From positions 1,612,001 through 1,676,000 of the forward strand of contig NZ_CP109965.1 in assembly GCF_026725475.1 (NCBI RefSeq): DNA of 64,000 nt. Direction: 5' to 3'. This stretch comes from Catenovulum adriaticum. GTDB taxonomy: Bacteria > Pseudomonadota > Gammaproteobacteria > Enterobacterales > Alteromonadaceae. Numbering within the stretch: the first letter of the stretch is position 1; each line of letters opens with the position of its first letter. The notes under the pieces were generated by a model that saw only the letters and a program-made list of their open reading frames with translations, was not told the DNA's origin and did not search any database. The position numbers and the translations under genes are program-made. Positions 1 through 8,641 of this stretch are shown here, piece by piece.

Positions 1-753
1 GGCTTGATGTAACTCGACCGTTTGAGTTTGTTGTTTTAGCTGTTCAATCGTACCAATAAACTGATTTTTACCTTGATGAATTAAACACACACGGTGGCAT
101 AACCGAGAGACTTCTGACATATCGTGAGTTGAAAAAATAACGCTGACACCTTGTTTATTCAAATAGGTAATAAAATCTAAAATGACTTCTTTTGCAATAA
201 TATCCAACCCTGTCGTTGGCTCATCTAAAATAACCAATTTAGGCTGATGTAATACGGCACGTGCAATGGCAATTCGCTGCTTCATGCCAGTTGAATATTC
301 AGATAATTTGCGATGTAAAAAATCATTTAAGTTTAAACCGCTCGCCAGCTGGCGAATGCGATTGGCCGCTTCTGTTTTAGATAAACCGTACAAACGGGCA
401 AAATAAATTAAATTTTCATATCCGCTAAGGCGCTCGTAAAGGCCGGTTGTACCCGATAAAAAGCCAATTTGCTTCCGATATAGCTTAATATCTTGTTTTA
501 TCCGCTGATGATTAAATTGAATATCGCCTTGGTCTGGTGTTAATGCGGTGGACAAAATGCGTAATAGCGTGGTTTTACCGGCCCCATTTTGACCTAGTAG
601 CCCCAATACTTCACCGGGCTTACAGTCTAACGAGATCTGCTCTAGCGCTTGGAAATACCGTCCTTGAATACGTGGGTCCGGCATGCCCGCTTGATTGACT
701 TTATCAGCTTGATTAAGCAAAAAACGCTTTGAAATACCATTGAGATTTAACAT
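1..753 (-). CDS. ABC transporter ATP-binding protein, NatA-like (3' end cut off)
   Basis: Reading leftward from the ATG at 751-753 gives 251 open codons that run off the window edge, so the C-terminus is missing. The translation has a Walker A motif (GQNGAGKTT, about residue 54), the ABC signature as YSTGMKQR, Walker B as LVILDEPTTGLD, and the switch histidine in STHD. The arrangement and the loose signature fit the NatA/CcmA-like export ATPases that pair with an ABC-2 permease. The permease would be expected further left, outside the window. The YIP1 gene is divergent across a 335-bp gap. ATPase identity is secure; the substrate cannot be told. Confidence 0.9.
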   Translation of the reverse strand, partial: MLNLNGISKRFLLNQADKVNQAGMPDPRIQGRYFQALEQISLDCKPGEVLGLLGQNGAGKTTLLRILSTALTPDQGDIQFNHQRIKQDIKLYRKQIGFLSGTTGLYERLSGYENLIYFARLYGLSKTEAANRIRQLASGLNLNDFLHRKLSEYSTGMKQRIAIARAVLHQPKLVILDEPTTGLDIIAKEVILDFITYLNKQGVSVIFSTHDMSEVSRLCHRVCLIHQGKNQFIGTIEQLKQQTQTVELHQA

Positions 754-1088
754 GTAAAAAGTCACTTATCGCGAATATAAATAACCTTAACTCGGGTTAA
801 GGTGTATTTTAACTAATTGAATGATTTAACTTGATAGCTCTGCATGGTTTATAACGAGAATTTTTGCGAGAATTTAACGCAGTCCCCGTGAAAAAAAGCC
901 GTTTTAAACCAGTTCATTAACCCGAATTGAGGTTAAATATTATTTTTACCTAGGGTCTGAACAAACAAAACTCACCTTAATAAAGTTTAAAACTCAGCCG
1001 CAATGCTATGGTAAACTGAAAAAATGTGTTTTTATATGGTTTTAGCCTTTCCGAACAACCTTTGAAGTAAACGAGTATAAATATTGTC
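754..1088. other. Divergent intergenic region with two related palindromes
   Basis: This gap lies between the ABC ATPase (left) and the YIP1 gene (right) and should hold both promoters. An imperfect palindrome with arms CCTTAAC/GTTAAGG lies at 785-802. A second one, with arms TTAACC/GGTTAA, lies at 917-936. Both carry the string TCGGGTTAA (the second on the minus strand), so they could be two copies of one operator. CTAGGGTCTG at 950-959 matches the end of the repeat element at 4012. No gene was seen. Confidence 0.35.
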
Positions 1089-1772
1089 ATGCCATTATCT
1101 ATCATCAAGGCGTTAATCAGTCGCCCCAAATTTGCGTTTCAACAAATCCAACAGCAACAAATTAGTGGTTGGATACCATTTTTACTGATTATAATTTCAC
1201 TACAACTATTTTGGCTTATTTATTTTGCTCAGGTGGATATTCAGTGGCTAATAGCCGACAGCTTAAATAGCCTCGCAGCTCAGGCAAGTCCGAGTGAGCA
1301 ACAAGCGTTAGCCGAGCAATTAACACCCGAATTAATACGTTACTCAAGCCATATTAGCAGTAGTTTAATGCTCATATTACAAACTTTATTAGTTGCCACT
1401 TATTTAAATATTGCCACTAAATTAGATTCACATAATACCGATACCTTAAAAGACTGGTTTGGATTTTACTGGTGGGTGCAACTACCTACAGTTGCTCAAC
1501 TATTGTTATCTGTGATTGTGTTATGGATAACGGGCAGCAACCAATTTAATTTGTATGATTTACAAGTAACCTCTATTAATCAAATTTTAGGGTTACAAGC
1601 CGGCGATGCTTTATTTTCATTTGCAGCCACTTTTGATGTATTTAGCGTGTGGTCATTTATTTTGATGTTTTATGGTTTGTCGGTAAAAACACAATTAAAA
1701 TCCAGTACCATTATTAATATTTGTGTTATTCCGGTATTAATTACACTCAGTTTTAGTTATGTATTCAGCTAA
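1089..1772 (+). CDS. YIP1 family integral membrane protein
   Basis: A 227-residue protein with about five predicted membrane segments (roughly residues 27-47, 90-108, 129-148, 172-196 and 207-226). A hydrophilic loop follows the first segment. Length, helix layout and the N-terminal 'ISRPKFAF' style agree with the bacterial YIP1-family proteins common in Alteromonadales. Their function is not established. It stands alone, divergent from the ABC ATPase and convergent with the RimK-cluster genes. The family call is from general resemblance, without a diagnostic motif. Confidence 0.6.
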   Translation: MPLSIIKALISRPKFAFQQIQQQQISGWIPFLLIIISLQLFWLIYFAQVDIQWLIADSLNSLAAQASPSEQQALAEQLTPELIRYSSHISSSLMLILQTLLVATYLNIATKLDSHNTDTLKDWFGFYWWVQLPTVAQLLLSVIVLWITGSNQFNLYDLQVTSINQILGLQAGDALFSFAATFDVFSVWSFILMFYGLSVKTQLKSSTIINICVIPVLITLSFSYVFS

Positions 1773-1913
1773 GCCGATTTTGGATTTATACCAAACCTTA
1801 CCATACTCAACTTGAGCGATGAGAGCGTGTTAATTGCTTGTGCGTTTTTAAACTCATAGGCAGTTTTTGCTTTGAGCATAAATTATAAACAAGCATAAAC
1901 ACGCTTTTATTAA

Positions 1914-2339
1914 TCATTCACATAAGAAGGTTTGTGCCGGATCAACCAAAATTTTATCTTTCATCCCTTCTCGCCCCAATAACATCATGTAAGTCATATC
2001 AGAGCGGTCAGTTAGCGTAATTAATATCGGCCAACTTTGCTCACCTATTTGAAAATCGGTCTCAATTACAAACCTTTGTTGGCGAGTCCCGTTTGAACTT
2101 TTAACCCAGCGAATATCTTTAATGCTTGATTCGCAGCGTGTTACTTCATTCACATCATAAAGATTAGGATGAATATCAAATTCAACCCAAGGTTTGCCTT
2201 TTTTGGTCACCTTTTTCAAATTATCAACATGAATTGAAGACGTTTGCGCGCCTGTATCCACTCTAACGGATAAATTTTTTATCCCTAATTTAGGTAAATG
2301 ACACACCTCTAGTGCGCCTACTATTATTTTATTTTTCAT
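1914..2339 (-). CDS. Retropepsin-like (RimB/RLOA, PF05618) peptidase
   Basis: A 141-residue protein when started at the ATG at 2337-2339 (MKNKIIVGALEV). The reading frame continues upstream, but that extension lies inside the MscS gene and adds unrelated sequence. The catalytic-type DTGAQTSS motif is near residue 28, as in the retropepsin-like family long annotated as 'ATP-dependent zinc protease'. Family members recur beside RimK-type ATP-grasp ligases, which is the case here. The start overlaps the 3' end of the MscS-like gene by 11 bp, so the two are probably translationally coupled. A likely role is cleaving or trimming a RimK-made amide-linked product; that is inference from context. Confidence 0.82.
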   Translation of the reverse strand: MKNKIIVGALEVCHLPKLGIKNLSVRVDTGAQTSSIHVDNLKKVTKKGKPWVEFDIHPNLYDVNEVTRCESSIKDIRWVKSSNGTRQQRFVIETDFQIGEQSWPILITLTDRSDMTYMMLLGREGMKDKILVDPAQTFLCE

Positions 2340-2895
2340 TTGGCTTATGCTCGATCGGGGCTGGTATTGGTTCAACTGACGAGCTTTGAGCTTTATCCAC
2401 ACTGTGCTCTTCACTTGGATTAATAATCACTGCTTTTTGAAAAACTAAACTATTTGGATAAGTTATAATTTCGTCTTTGTCTTTGAGCAATACATGAAAC
2501 AAGCTAATTTCATATATACGTCCGCTGATAGTATTTTCACCATCAACAATTTTAACTTTATCGCCAACCCGGTATGGAAAAAAGAAAAATACAATAATAC
2601 TGGCGGTGATATTACTTAAAATCGACCATTGAGCAAAAAAAGCGACCCCAATCACTGCAAATGCAGATGAGAAAAAGATCGCGACATGGCTATAATCAAT
2701 GCCCAATAAAATGCTGCCAATTAATAGAAAAACCATTAATAGCGCAAAATTAATCACGGCCTTGACATAAAGCACTCGTTTATTGTCGATTTTCTTTTCA
2801 CGACCAATTTTTCGGATAACTTGGCTAACGCCTTGTCGGCTTAGCCAGTAGCCCACAGTTAACACTAAAATTAATAAAACCATGTTTATATTCAT
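2329..2895 (-). CDS. Small mechanosensitive (MscS-type) channel
   Basis: A 188-residue membrane protein. It has two outer helices (about 3-19 and 45-66), a pore-lining TM3 (about 72-104) and the start of the MscS beta domain (PYRVGDKVKI, then YPNSLVFQKAV near 146-156). It lacks most of the C-terminal alpha/beta cage of E. coli MscS, so it is a minimal member; the last 28 residues are polar. Its ATG overlaps the stop region of the M14 gene by 4 bp, and the protease gene starts inside its 3' end, so all three form one transcript. A tight operon with RimK-associated enzymes suggests osmotic or small-molecule efflux coupling, which is inference. Confidence 0.85.
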   Translation of the reverse strand: MNINMVLLILVLTVGYWLSRQGVSQVIRKIGREKKIDNKRVLYVKAVINFALLMVFLLIGSILLGIDYSHVAIFFSSAFAVIGVAFFAQWSILSNITASIIVFFFFPYRVGDKVKIVDGENTISGRIYEISLFHVLLKDKDEIITYPNSLVFQKAVIINPSEEHSVDKAQSSSVEPIPAPIEHKPNEK

Positions 2896-3938
2896 TGAAT
2901 CACACTCGAATAATCATCTGGTAAAAAGGTTTCTGGCATTTGCTCTACTTCACCGGCAACATCATCACTGGTTTTAAAATAGGCAATATGAAACATAGCC
3001 TCGCCTTCATGAACTAAAGGAATATTGCTTTTACCAATAATAATGCCTGATACATTTGAATATAAAGGCTCTTTTTCAAAGCCGAGTGGATCGCCAATTT
3101 CAGCCAATAAATCGCCTTTTTCAACAAAATCACCTAAATGTTTAAGCGCATGCAATATACCGCTTGAGTTGGCTCTGACCCAACTACTAGATCGCGCAAC
3201 AAAAGGCTCTAAGTTTTTTTGTTTTATTGATTTACGTATCATCCCCAAATAGGCTAAAACATTTAAAATACCTGAGACACCAGCTCTTATTGACAGCTCA
3301 TTAAATCTTAGCGCTTCGCCAGCTTCGTACAATAACACTTTAACGCCTTGCTCACCGGCGGCACCTCTTAACGAGCCATCTCTAATATTAGAATTAAGCA
3401 AAACAGGCACGCCAAAGGCTTTAGCCAAATCTCGTGTTTCAGGATCATCTAAATTAGCTCGAATTTGTGGCAGATTCGATCGGTGGATAGCCCCCGTATG
3501 CAAATCGATACCATAATCACACTTGTGCACAACTTCTTTTAAAAATAAATGAGCAACGCGTCCCGCTAACGTCCCCTTGGCTGAACCAGGAAAACTGCGG
3601 TTCAAATCTCGCCGGTCTGGTAAATAACGGCTTTGATTTAATACACCATAAACATTCACAATGGGGACAGCAATTAAAATGCCCTTTAGCGATTTGAGCG
3701 TTTTTTTATCTAACAAACGGCGAATAATCTCAATACCGTTAAGTTCGTCGCCATGTATAGCCGCGCTGATAAAAATAGTCGGTCCTGGTCGTTTTCCACG
3801 AATAACATGAACCGGCATTGAAATATCAACATCGGTGTATAATTTAACAGAGGGTAAATCAATCGTTTTAAACTCGCCGGGTTTAACGTCAATACCCGCT
3901 ATTTCAAAAGGTTCGTGTGCGGTGGTTGTGCTATTCAA
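2892..3938 (-). CDS. Succinylglutamate desuccinylase/aspartoacylase-family (M14) deacylase
   Basis: A 348-residue zinc-dependent hydrolase of the AstE/AspA branch of M14. The metal ligands are visible as H62-G-D-E65 and H147 (DLHTG). A catalytic-type glutamate is at 205 (YEAGEA) and the substrate-binding arginine pattern DRRDLNRSFPG is near 108-118. The C-terminal third resembles a biotinyl/lipoyl-like beta domain, as is usual in this subgroup. It is the first gene of the M14-MscS-protease operon and lies downstream of rimK on the same strand. Relatives beside RimK are thought to remove or process amide-linked glutamate; the substrate here is unknown. Confidence 0.87.
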   Translation of the reverse strand: MNSTTTAHEPFEIAGIDVKPGEFKTIDLPSVKLYTDVDISMPVHVIRGKRPGPTIFISAAIHGDELNGIEIIRRLLDKKTLKSLKGILIAVPIVNVYGVLNQSRYLPDRRDLNRSFPGSAKGTLAGRVAHLFLKEVVHKCDYGIDLHTGAIHRSNLPQIRANLDDPETRDLAKAFGVPVLLNSNIRDGSLRGAAGEQGVKVLLYEAGEALRFNELSIRAGVSGILNVLAYLGMIRKSIKQKNLEPFVARSSSWVRANSSGILHALKHLGDFVEKGDLLAEIGDPLGFEKEPLYSNVSGIIIGKSNIPLVHEGEAMFHIAYFKTSDDVAGEVEQMPETFLPDDYSSVIQ

Positions 3939-4296
3939 ATATCGACTTCCTTATAACAATTGAGCAGGTTAAGCGCACAGATCACGCTTAACCCTTTGTT
4001 TAATCTAATCTCTAGGGTCTGTTGACGTTTGGAGTACAAATTTTGTTCTAACTAAACGCTTTTTGATCGCGACGCGAGATATGTAGCATAGTTATTCTAT
4101 GTCAATATCGAGCAACAAAGAGCAAAAAGCGTTTAGGACGAACCCGAAGGGCAGCGTTTGTTTAGCATTTCTACTGTGTTATAGCTCATTTATGTAGCCC
4201 ACTACACGTCAATCGCTATGCCTTGTATAAATACCAAACAAACTGCTGCAAAATTGTACCCAAAAGGTCAACAGCCCCTAGGTTTTGGGGTAAACT
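3939..4296. other. Intergenic region rimK/M14, filled mostly by a repeat element
   Basis: The 358-bp gap between the end of rimK and the start of the M14 gene. About 270 bp of it is the nested inverted-repeat element at 4012-4281. The remaining 73 bp next to the M14 gene (3939-4011) could hold a promoter, but I see no strong one. The element may therefore separate rimK transcriptionally from the three genes downstream. Confidence 0.6.
4012..4281. repeat. 270-bp MITE-like element with nested inverted repeats
   Basis: The outer ends are a 15-bp inverted repeat, 14/15 identical (CTAGGGTCTGTTGAC at 4012-4026 against GTCAACAGCCCCTAG at 4267-4281). A perfect 14-bp inner pair lies at 4052-4065 and 4123-4136 (CTAAACGCTTTTTG) and extends imperfectly to 21 bp. 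A further pair occurs near 4151-4165 and 4236-4250 (GCAGC...TTTGTTT). CATAG-TTATT-CTATG sits in the apex of the first inner hairpin. There is no coding frame of useful length and no clear target-site duplication. It looks like a non-autonomous repeated element able to form cruciforms. Confidence 0.7.
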
Positions 4297-5202
4297 TTAG
4301 CCTTGGCCTTTCGTTCTAGTTGCGTAAGGTTTAGCATTTTTTTCAATAAATTCAATGACCATTTGTGCAACATCTTTTTGAGTTGCACGTTCAATCCCCT
4401 CTAAACCGGGTGAGGAATTAACTTCCATTACCACTGGCCCTCGGTTAGAACGCAGTAAATCAACCCCACATACATTAAGCCCCATCACCTTAGCGGCATT
4501 TACAGCGGTAGCACGCTCGTCTTTACTTAATCGAACAAGTTCAGCTGTACCCCCTCGATGTAAATTAGATCTAAATTCACCTTCACCCGCTTGGCGTTTC
4601 ATGGCTGCAACTACTTTTCCGCCAACGACTAAACATCGAATATCAGCACCGCCCGCTTCTTTAATAAACTCTTGCACTAAAATATTCGCTTTTAATCCCA
4701 TAAAAGCTTCAATAATACTAGTCGCTGCTTTTTCAGTATCGGCCAGTACAACCCCTATCCCTTGAGTGCCCTCTAATAGTTTAATAACAACTGGCGCGCC
4801 ACCTACATTTTTAATTAAATCACTTATATCATCCGGGTGGTGCGCAAAACCCGTTTTAGGCAAGCCCACACCTTTTCGAGATAATAACTGCAAAGATCTG
4901 AGTTTATCGCGTGAACGACTGATTGCGACAGATTCATTTACGCTAAAGGTGCCCGATACTTCAAACTGCCTAACAACCGCCGTGCCATAAAACGTAACTG
5001 ATGCACCAATTCTTGGAATTACGGCATCGTATTTGGGTAAAGTTTTACCTTGATATCTAACACCCGGTTTACTGCTGGTGATATCCATATAGCAATGCAA
5101 AGTGTCGATAATATCTACTTGATGGCCTCTGGCTTCCCCCGCTTCTTTTAAACGTTTAGTAGAATATAAATTGGCGTTGCGAGACAAAATGGCTATTTTC
5201 AT
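4297..5202 (-). CDS. rimK: RimK, ATP-grasp alpha-L-glutamate ligase
   Basis: A 301-residue ATP-grasp ligase, the usual RimK length. It has the N-terminal pre-ATP-grasp domain (MKIAILSRNANLYSTKRL), the ATP-binding stretch VVIKLLEGTQGIGVVLA around 156-172, and the metal-binding end VVMEVNSSPGLEGIE. RimK adds glutamates to the C-terminus of ribosomal protein S6 in E. coli, and homologues make poly-alpha-glutamate or related amides. The cluster downstream (M14 deacylase, MscS channel, retropepsin-like protease) is a known type of RimK neighbourhood. A purine-rich segment lies upstream of the ATG, but I could not define a promoter. Confidence 0.93.
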   Translation of the reverse strand: MKIAILSRNANLYSTKRLKEAGEARGHQVDIIDTLHCYMDITSSKPGVRYQGKTLPKYDAVIPRIGASVTFYGTAVVRQFEVSGTFSVNESVAISRSRDKLRSLQLLSRKGVGLPKTGFAHHPDDISDLIKNVGGAPVVIKLLEGTQGIGVVLADTEKAATSIIEAFMGLKANILVQEFIKEAGGADIRCLVVGGKVVAAMKRQAGEGEFRSNLHRGGTAELVRLSKDERATAVNAAKVMGLNVCGVDLLRSNRGPVVMEVNSSPGLEGIERATQKDVAQMVIEFIEKNAKPYATRTKGQG

Positions 5203-5377
5203 TCGATTTCCTAAATAATTACCTTAAATAACAGTTTCCTGTTTTAGCCTAGTTTAAAAAATCGCTTTATGGGGGATTTTTCGCGTATCATTGCATTAAA
5301 AAAAATTTTCGCAATCTTTTTTTTCGTGATTTAACTAAATTAAAATTAAGTTACTTAAGCCTCTTATTTTTAATCAA

Positions 5378-6622
5378 TTATTTTAAATTTTTGATAACCT
5401 CAGCCATAATTTCTACCGCTTGAGTTAATACCTTTTCTGGCTGGCAATATGACAGGCGTAAACATTCATGTTTGTGTGGCCAATCTTCATCTAAAGCGAA
5501 GAAAAACGGTAAGCCGTCCATGACTAAAACGCCTTTTTGTTTCAGTAATTGATATAGCTTAGTTGAATCAATTGGTAACCCTTCAAACCAAATCCATAAA
5601 AAGAAAGCACCTTCTGGCTGGTGAATACGGTATTGAATACCAACAAATAAACGTCTAATTTCTGCCATAAGCCAATCTCGTTTAATTTGATAGAATGGTT
5701 TTATAAGCTTGTCACATACATAGTTAAGTTGTTGCTGTTTAAGCAATTTGGTCAGTAACGCTGGCCCTAAATTGCCATTTGCTAAACTCATAATGGTATT
5801 AACTTTAACAAATTCACGGATAACCGTTTTATTAGCAATAATAATCCCGGTTCGCACCGCTGGTAATCCCAATTTAGATAAACTAAAAACATTAATATGA
5901 TTATCATCCCATGGATGTTGGCTAGGCTGATACGTTACATCAGGGAATGGCGCACCGTACGCGCAATCAACAATGAGCGGTACTTGATGCTCCCGTGCCA
6001 GTTCAGATAAATGATTAAGCTCGTGATCCGTTATCATATTACCTGTTGGATTAGTCGGCCGAGAAATACATAAGGCGGCGGTTTTTTCGGTGATTTCAAG
6101 CTGCTCAAAGTCAATTTTATACTTGAACATATCATCGTCTATTAAAGCTATTTGCGGTTTACACCCAATAAAATAATCATCACCTAAGGCCTGATCGCTA
6201 TAACCTAAATATTCCGGCACTAATGGAAATAAAAAATGTTTGTGATGCTGTCCATCGGAGCCCGCTAACATATTAATTAAGATAAAAAAGGCGGATTGAC
6301 TGCCATTGGCAAACGCAATGTTGTCACGCGTGATTGGCCAATCATAATACTGATTAAAATAATCAACCAAAAGATCAATTAAAATTTCTGAGCCTTGCGG
6401 AGACTGGTAAATACCAACCAATTGATTCAGCGCGGCCGGATCATCTGCGATTTGATGTAAATGCTGTGAAATAAGTTGTTCAAAGGCTTCAATTTTAGCA
6501 GGATTACCACCCCCCAAAAATAATAAGTCTGGGTTTACATTGAGCGCTTCACCTAAATCAGCCATTAAATCGACAATGCCCGCGTCATTGGTAAGCTGTT
6601 TGCCAAATTGAGAAAGTTTCAT
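5378..6622 (-). CDS. avtA: Valine--pyruvate transaminase AvtA
   Basis: A 414-residue fold-type I PLP aminotransferase. The N-terminal LSQFGKQLTNDAGIVDLMADLG and the LFLGGGNPAKIE segment are characteristic of AvtA, which makes valine from 2-ketoisovalerate using alanine. The PLP lysine lies in FSLSKLGLPAVRTG (about residue 249) and the phosphate-binding arginine is in the same segment. CISRPTNPTGN holds the conserved Asn. It is monocistronic and divergent from purE. An AT-rich tract of about 175 bp separates it from rimK, so it is probably transcribed from its own promoter. Confidence 0.92.
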   Translation of the reverse strand: MKLSQFGKQLTNDAGIVDLMADLGEALNVNPDLLFLGGGNPAKIEAFEQLISQHLHQIADDPAALNQLVGIYQSPQGSEILIDLLVDYFNQYYDWPITRDNIAFANGSQSAFFILINMLAGSDGQHHKHFLFPLVPEYLGYSDQALGDDYFIGCKPQIALIDDDMFKYKIDFEQLEITEKTAALCISRPTNPTGNMITDHELNHLSELAREHQVPLIVDCAYGAPFPDVTYQPSQHPWDDNHINVFSLSKLGLPAVRTGIIIANKTVIREFVKVNTIMSLANGNLGPALLTKLLKQQQLNYVCDKLIKPFYQIKRDWLMAEIRRLFVGIQYRIHQPEGAFFLWIWFEGLPIDSTKLYQLLKQKGVLVMDGLPFFFALDEDWPHKHECLRLSYCQPEKVLTQAVEIMAEVIKNLK

Positions 6623-6813
6623 TTATTAAATTACCTAAATCTTTTATTTGTATTTTATAAGCCGTTCCATGTTATCATTACTGTTTAATGCAATCGCAAT
6701 CAAGCTGAAAAATATTTTCACAGCTAAATGACCAATTTTTCGCATTAAACTAAGTTGATAGCAAGTGTGGATACCCCCTTGTTATCCAAACATCATACTA
6801 AATACCTAAAGAT

Positions 6814-6837
6814 GCACTACGTTAACGTGGTGCTTTT
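6814..6837 (+). terminator. Terminator-like palindrome upstream of purE
   Basis: A 20-nt palindrome centred on ACGTTAACGT with outer arms GCAC/GTGC, followed by TTTTACT. In the plus direction this has terminator form, although no gene lies upstream on that strand. It could equally be a protein-binding palindrome. Confidence 0.35.
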
Positions 6838-6934
6838 ACTATTGGTTTTTAGTGATACTGAATTTAGCGCAACTTTCGGTTTTAGTTGGCTTAGCTCGGT
6901 TTTTTAAAATTATAACCGCATGAATCTATCTGGT

Positions 6935-6940
6935 TATAAT
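6935..6940 (+). promoter_or_regulatory. Candidate purE -10 hexamer
   Basis: A perfect TATAAT lies 83 bp upstream of the purE start, with TG a few bases before it (TGGT-TATAAT). The -35 region at 17-bp spacing (ATAACC) is poor, so this would depend on the extended -10-like context. Inferred from sequence only. Confidence 0.35.
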
Positions 6941-7022
6941 AGTACCGAGTTAAAGTTATTTAAGTATAGTTGCAAAATATGACCAGTGATTGAAACTTTA
7001 CTGGTGTTAACAGGAGTGAAAG

Positions 7023-7517
7023 GTGAAAGCAAAAGTCGCCATTATAATGGGCTCAAAAAGTGATTGGGCTACAATGAAAAATGCAGCAGATGTTTTAGAC
7101 AAACTTGAAGTTGAATACAATGTTGAAGTTGTCTCTGCTCACAGAACCCCTGATAAACTCATTAGCTTTTCAGCACAAGCAGTAGACAACGGTTATCAAG
7201 TTATTATTGCTGGCGCTGGTGGTGCTGCACATTTACCAGGTATGGTTGCGTCGAAAACACGTTTACCTGTGTTAGGTGTGCCTGTACAAAGTAAAGCACT
7301 TAACGGCATGGATAGCTTATTGTCAATTGCGCAAATGCCAAAGGGCGTTGCCGTTGGTACTTTAGCAATTGGTGATGCAGGCGCATATAATGCAGGCTTA
7401 TATTCGGCTCAAATTTTAGCCAATAATGATGCTGCATTAGCGCAACGTATTGAAACCTTTCGCGAGCAACAAACCGAAACTGTATTAGCCAACTCGGATC
7501 CTAGAGAAGAAGCATAA
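7023..7517 (+). CDS. purE: N5-carboxyaminoimidazole ribonucleotide mutase PurE
   Basis: A 164-residue class I PurE with the signature MGSKSDWATM near the N-terminus, SAHRTPDKL, and the glycine-rich AGAGGAAHLPGM loop. It converts N5-CAIR to CAIR in purine synthesis. The start is GTG at 7023, preceded by AGGAG at good spacing; no ATG fits as well. Its TAA overlaps the purK ATG by one base (TAATG), so the pair is translationally coupled. A His in SAHRTP corresponds to the conserved active-site histidine of the family. Confidence 0.96.
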   Translation: MKAKVAIIMGSKSDWATMKNAADVLDKLEVEYNVEVVSAHRTPDKLISFSAQAVDNGYQVIIAGAGGAAHLPGMVASKTRLPVLGVPVQSKALNGMDSLLSIAQMPKGVAVGTLAIGDAGAYNAGLYSAQILANNDAALAQRIETFREQQTETVLANSDPREEA

Positions 7518-8617
7518 TGTCTGGTTATTTTAATAAAACTTTATGGGTATTAGGCGCAGGACAGCTTGGTAACATGTTACAGCATGCAGCCTACCCTTTG
7601 GGTGTCAAAGTCAATCCAATTGATATTGATGCAGCAAAGCCGCCTGTATTAGATGACAACGATGTTGTTACCGCAGAGCGAGAAGAATGGCCGAAAACTC
7701 CGGTCACTGATGTATTATCGTCACATAACAATTTTGCTAATCAAGACTTTTTTGCAACCATAGCAGACAGGTATTTGCAAAAATCTTTATTAGACAAATT
7801 GGGCCTAGCAACTGCGCCATGGCAGTTGGTAAAAAGTGACGATACCGAAGCTAAAATTTTTCAAAATTTAGGCGAACGGGTTTTATTAAAACGCCGAAAA
7901 GGTGGCTACGACGGTCGAGGCCAACATTGGCTAACACAAGCCAAAAACAGCACCATACCAGATGACTGGCATGAAAACGCAATTGCTGAACAAGGTATTA
8001 AGTTTGATGAAGAGGTTTCATTAATTGGGGTTCGAGACCAAAATGGCCAGTGCTATTTTTATCCATTAACCTTAAACCTTCATCAAAATGGTATTTTAAC
8101 CGCGTCAATCAGCCCATTAGACAGGCTTAAACCATTACAAGCAACAGCTGAAGCTATGCTAACTAAATTAATGGATGCCGTAGAATATGTTGGTGTTATG
8201 GCGATGGAATGTTTCCATGTTAATGATGAATTATTGATTAACGAAATAGCGCCAAGAGTTCATAATAGCGGACATTGGACTCAAGCCGGCAGTAATATCA
8301 GCCAGTTTGAAAGCCATGTAAGATGTGTAACAGGCTTACCTATGATTCAGCCAAGCGTTCGCAATACTAACTTTATGATCAATTTAATTGGTACTGAACT
8401 AGATAAAGATTGGCTATCAGTTGAAGGTTCTGAATTATTCTGGTACCAAAAATCAGTTCGCGAAGGTCGTAAAGTAGGTCATATAAACTTTAGTAAAACC
8501 GGCGAAAAGAATATTCAAATTGCACTTGAGCAAATTGAACCAATGCTACCTTCGCAATATAAAGAAACCATCAATTGGTTGAAAGCAGAATTGTTAAGCG
8601 AAAATAAAAGCGCTTAA
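7517..8617 (+). CDS. purK: N5-CAIR synthetase PurK
   Basis: A 366-residue ATP-grasp enzyme that makes N5-CAIR from AIR, ATP and bicarbonate, supplying PurE. N-terminal LWVLGAGQLGNMLQHAA is the PurK nucleotide-fold signature. The ATP-grasp lysine and glycine loop appear as LLKRRKGGYDGRGQ, and the metal-binding end as LLINEIAPRVHNSGHWT. It starts within the purE stop codon. A long bidirectional terminator follows. Confidence 0.96.
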   Translation: MSGYFNKTLWVLGAGQLGNMLQHAAYPLGVKVNPIDIDAAKPPVLDDNDVVTAEREEWPKTPVTDVLSSHNNFANQDFFATIADRYLQKSLLDKLGLATAPWQLVKSDDTEAKIFQNLGERVLLKRRKGGYDGRGQHWLTQAKNSTIPDDWHENAIAEQGIKFDEEVSLIGVRDQNGQCYFYPLTLNLHQNGILTASISPLDRLKPLQATAEAMLTKLMDAVEYVGVMAMECFHVNDELLINEIAPRVHNSGHWTQAGSNISQFESHVRCVTGLPMIQPSVRNTNFMINLIGTELDKDWLSVEGSELFWYQKSVREGRKVGHINFSKTGEKNIQIALEQIEPMLPSQYKETINWLKAELLSENKSA

Positions 8618-8641
8618 TTTACCAGACGAATTTAGCAAAAT

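Larger units (their letters stand above)
6623..7022. other. 400-bp divergent intergenic region avtA/purE with hairpins
   Basis: This region should hold both promoters. Two stem-loops follow one another: TGGATA/TATCCA at 6768-6788, and a palindrome GCACtACGTTAACGTgGTGC at 6814-6833 followed by TTTT on the plus strand. The second looks like a Rho-independent terminator placed before the purE promoter region, so it may end a small RNA or attenuate a longer leader. A TATAAT hexamer at 6935-6940 is the best purE -10 candidate. No PurR-type operator was recognised. Confidence 0.45.

Noticed and set aside
1914..2414. A longer start for the retropepsin-like protease
   Set aside because: The extra N-terminal residues lie within the MscS coding sequence in another frame and do not resemble the family.
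6623..7022. PurR operator upstream of purE
   Set aside because: No ACGCAAACGTTTGCGT-like palindrome was found in the gap.
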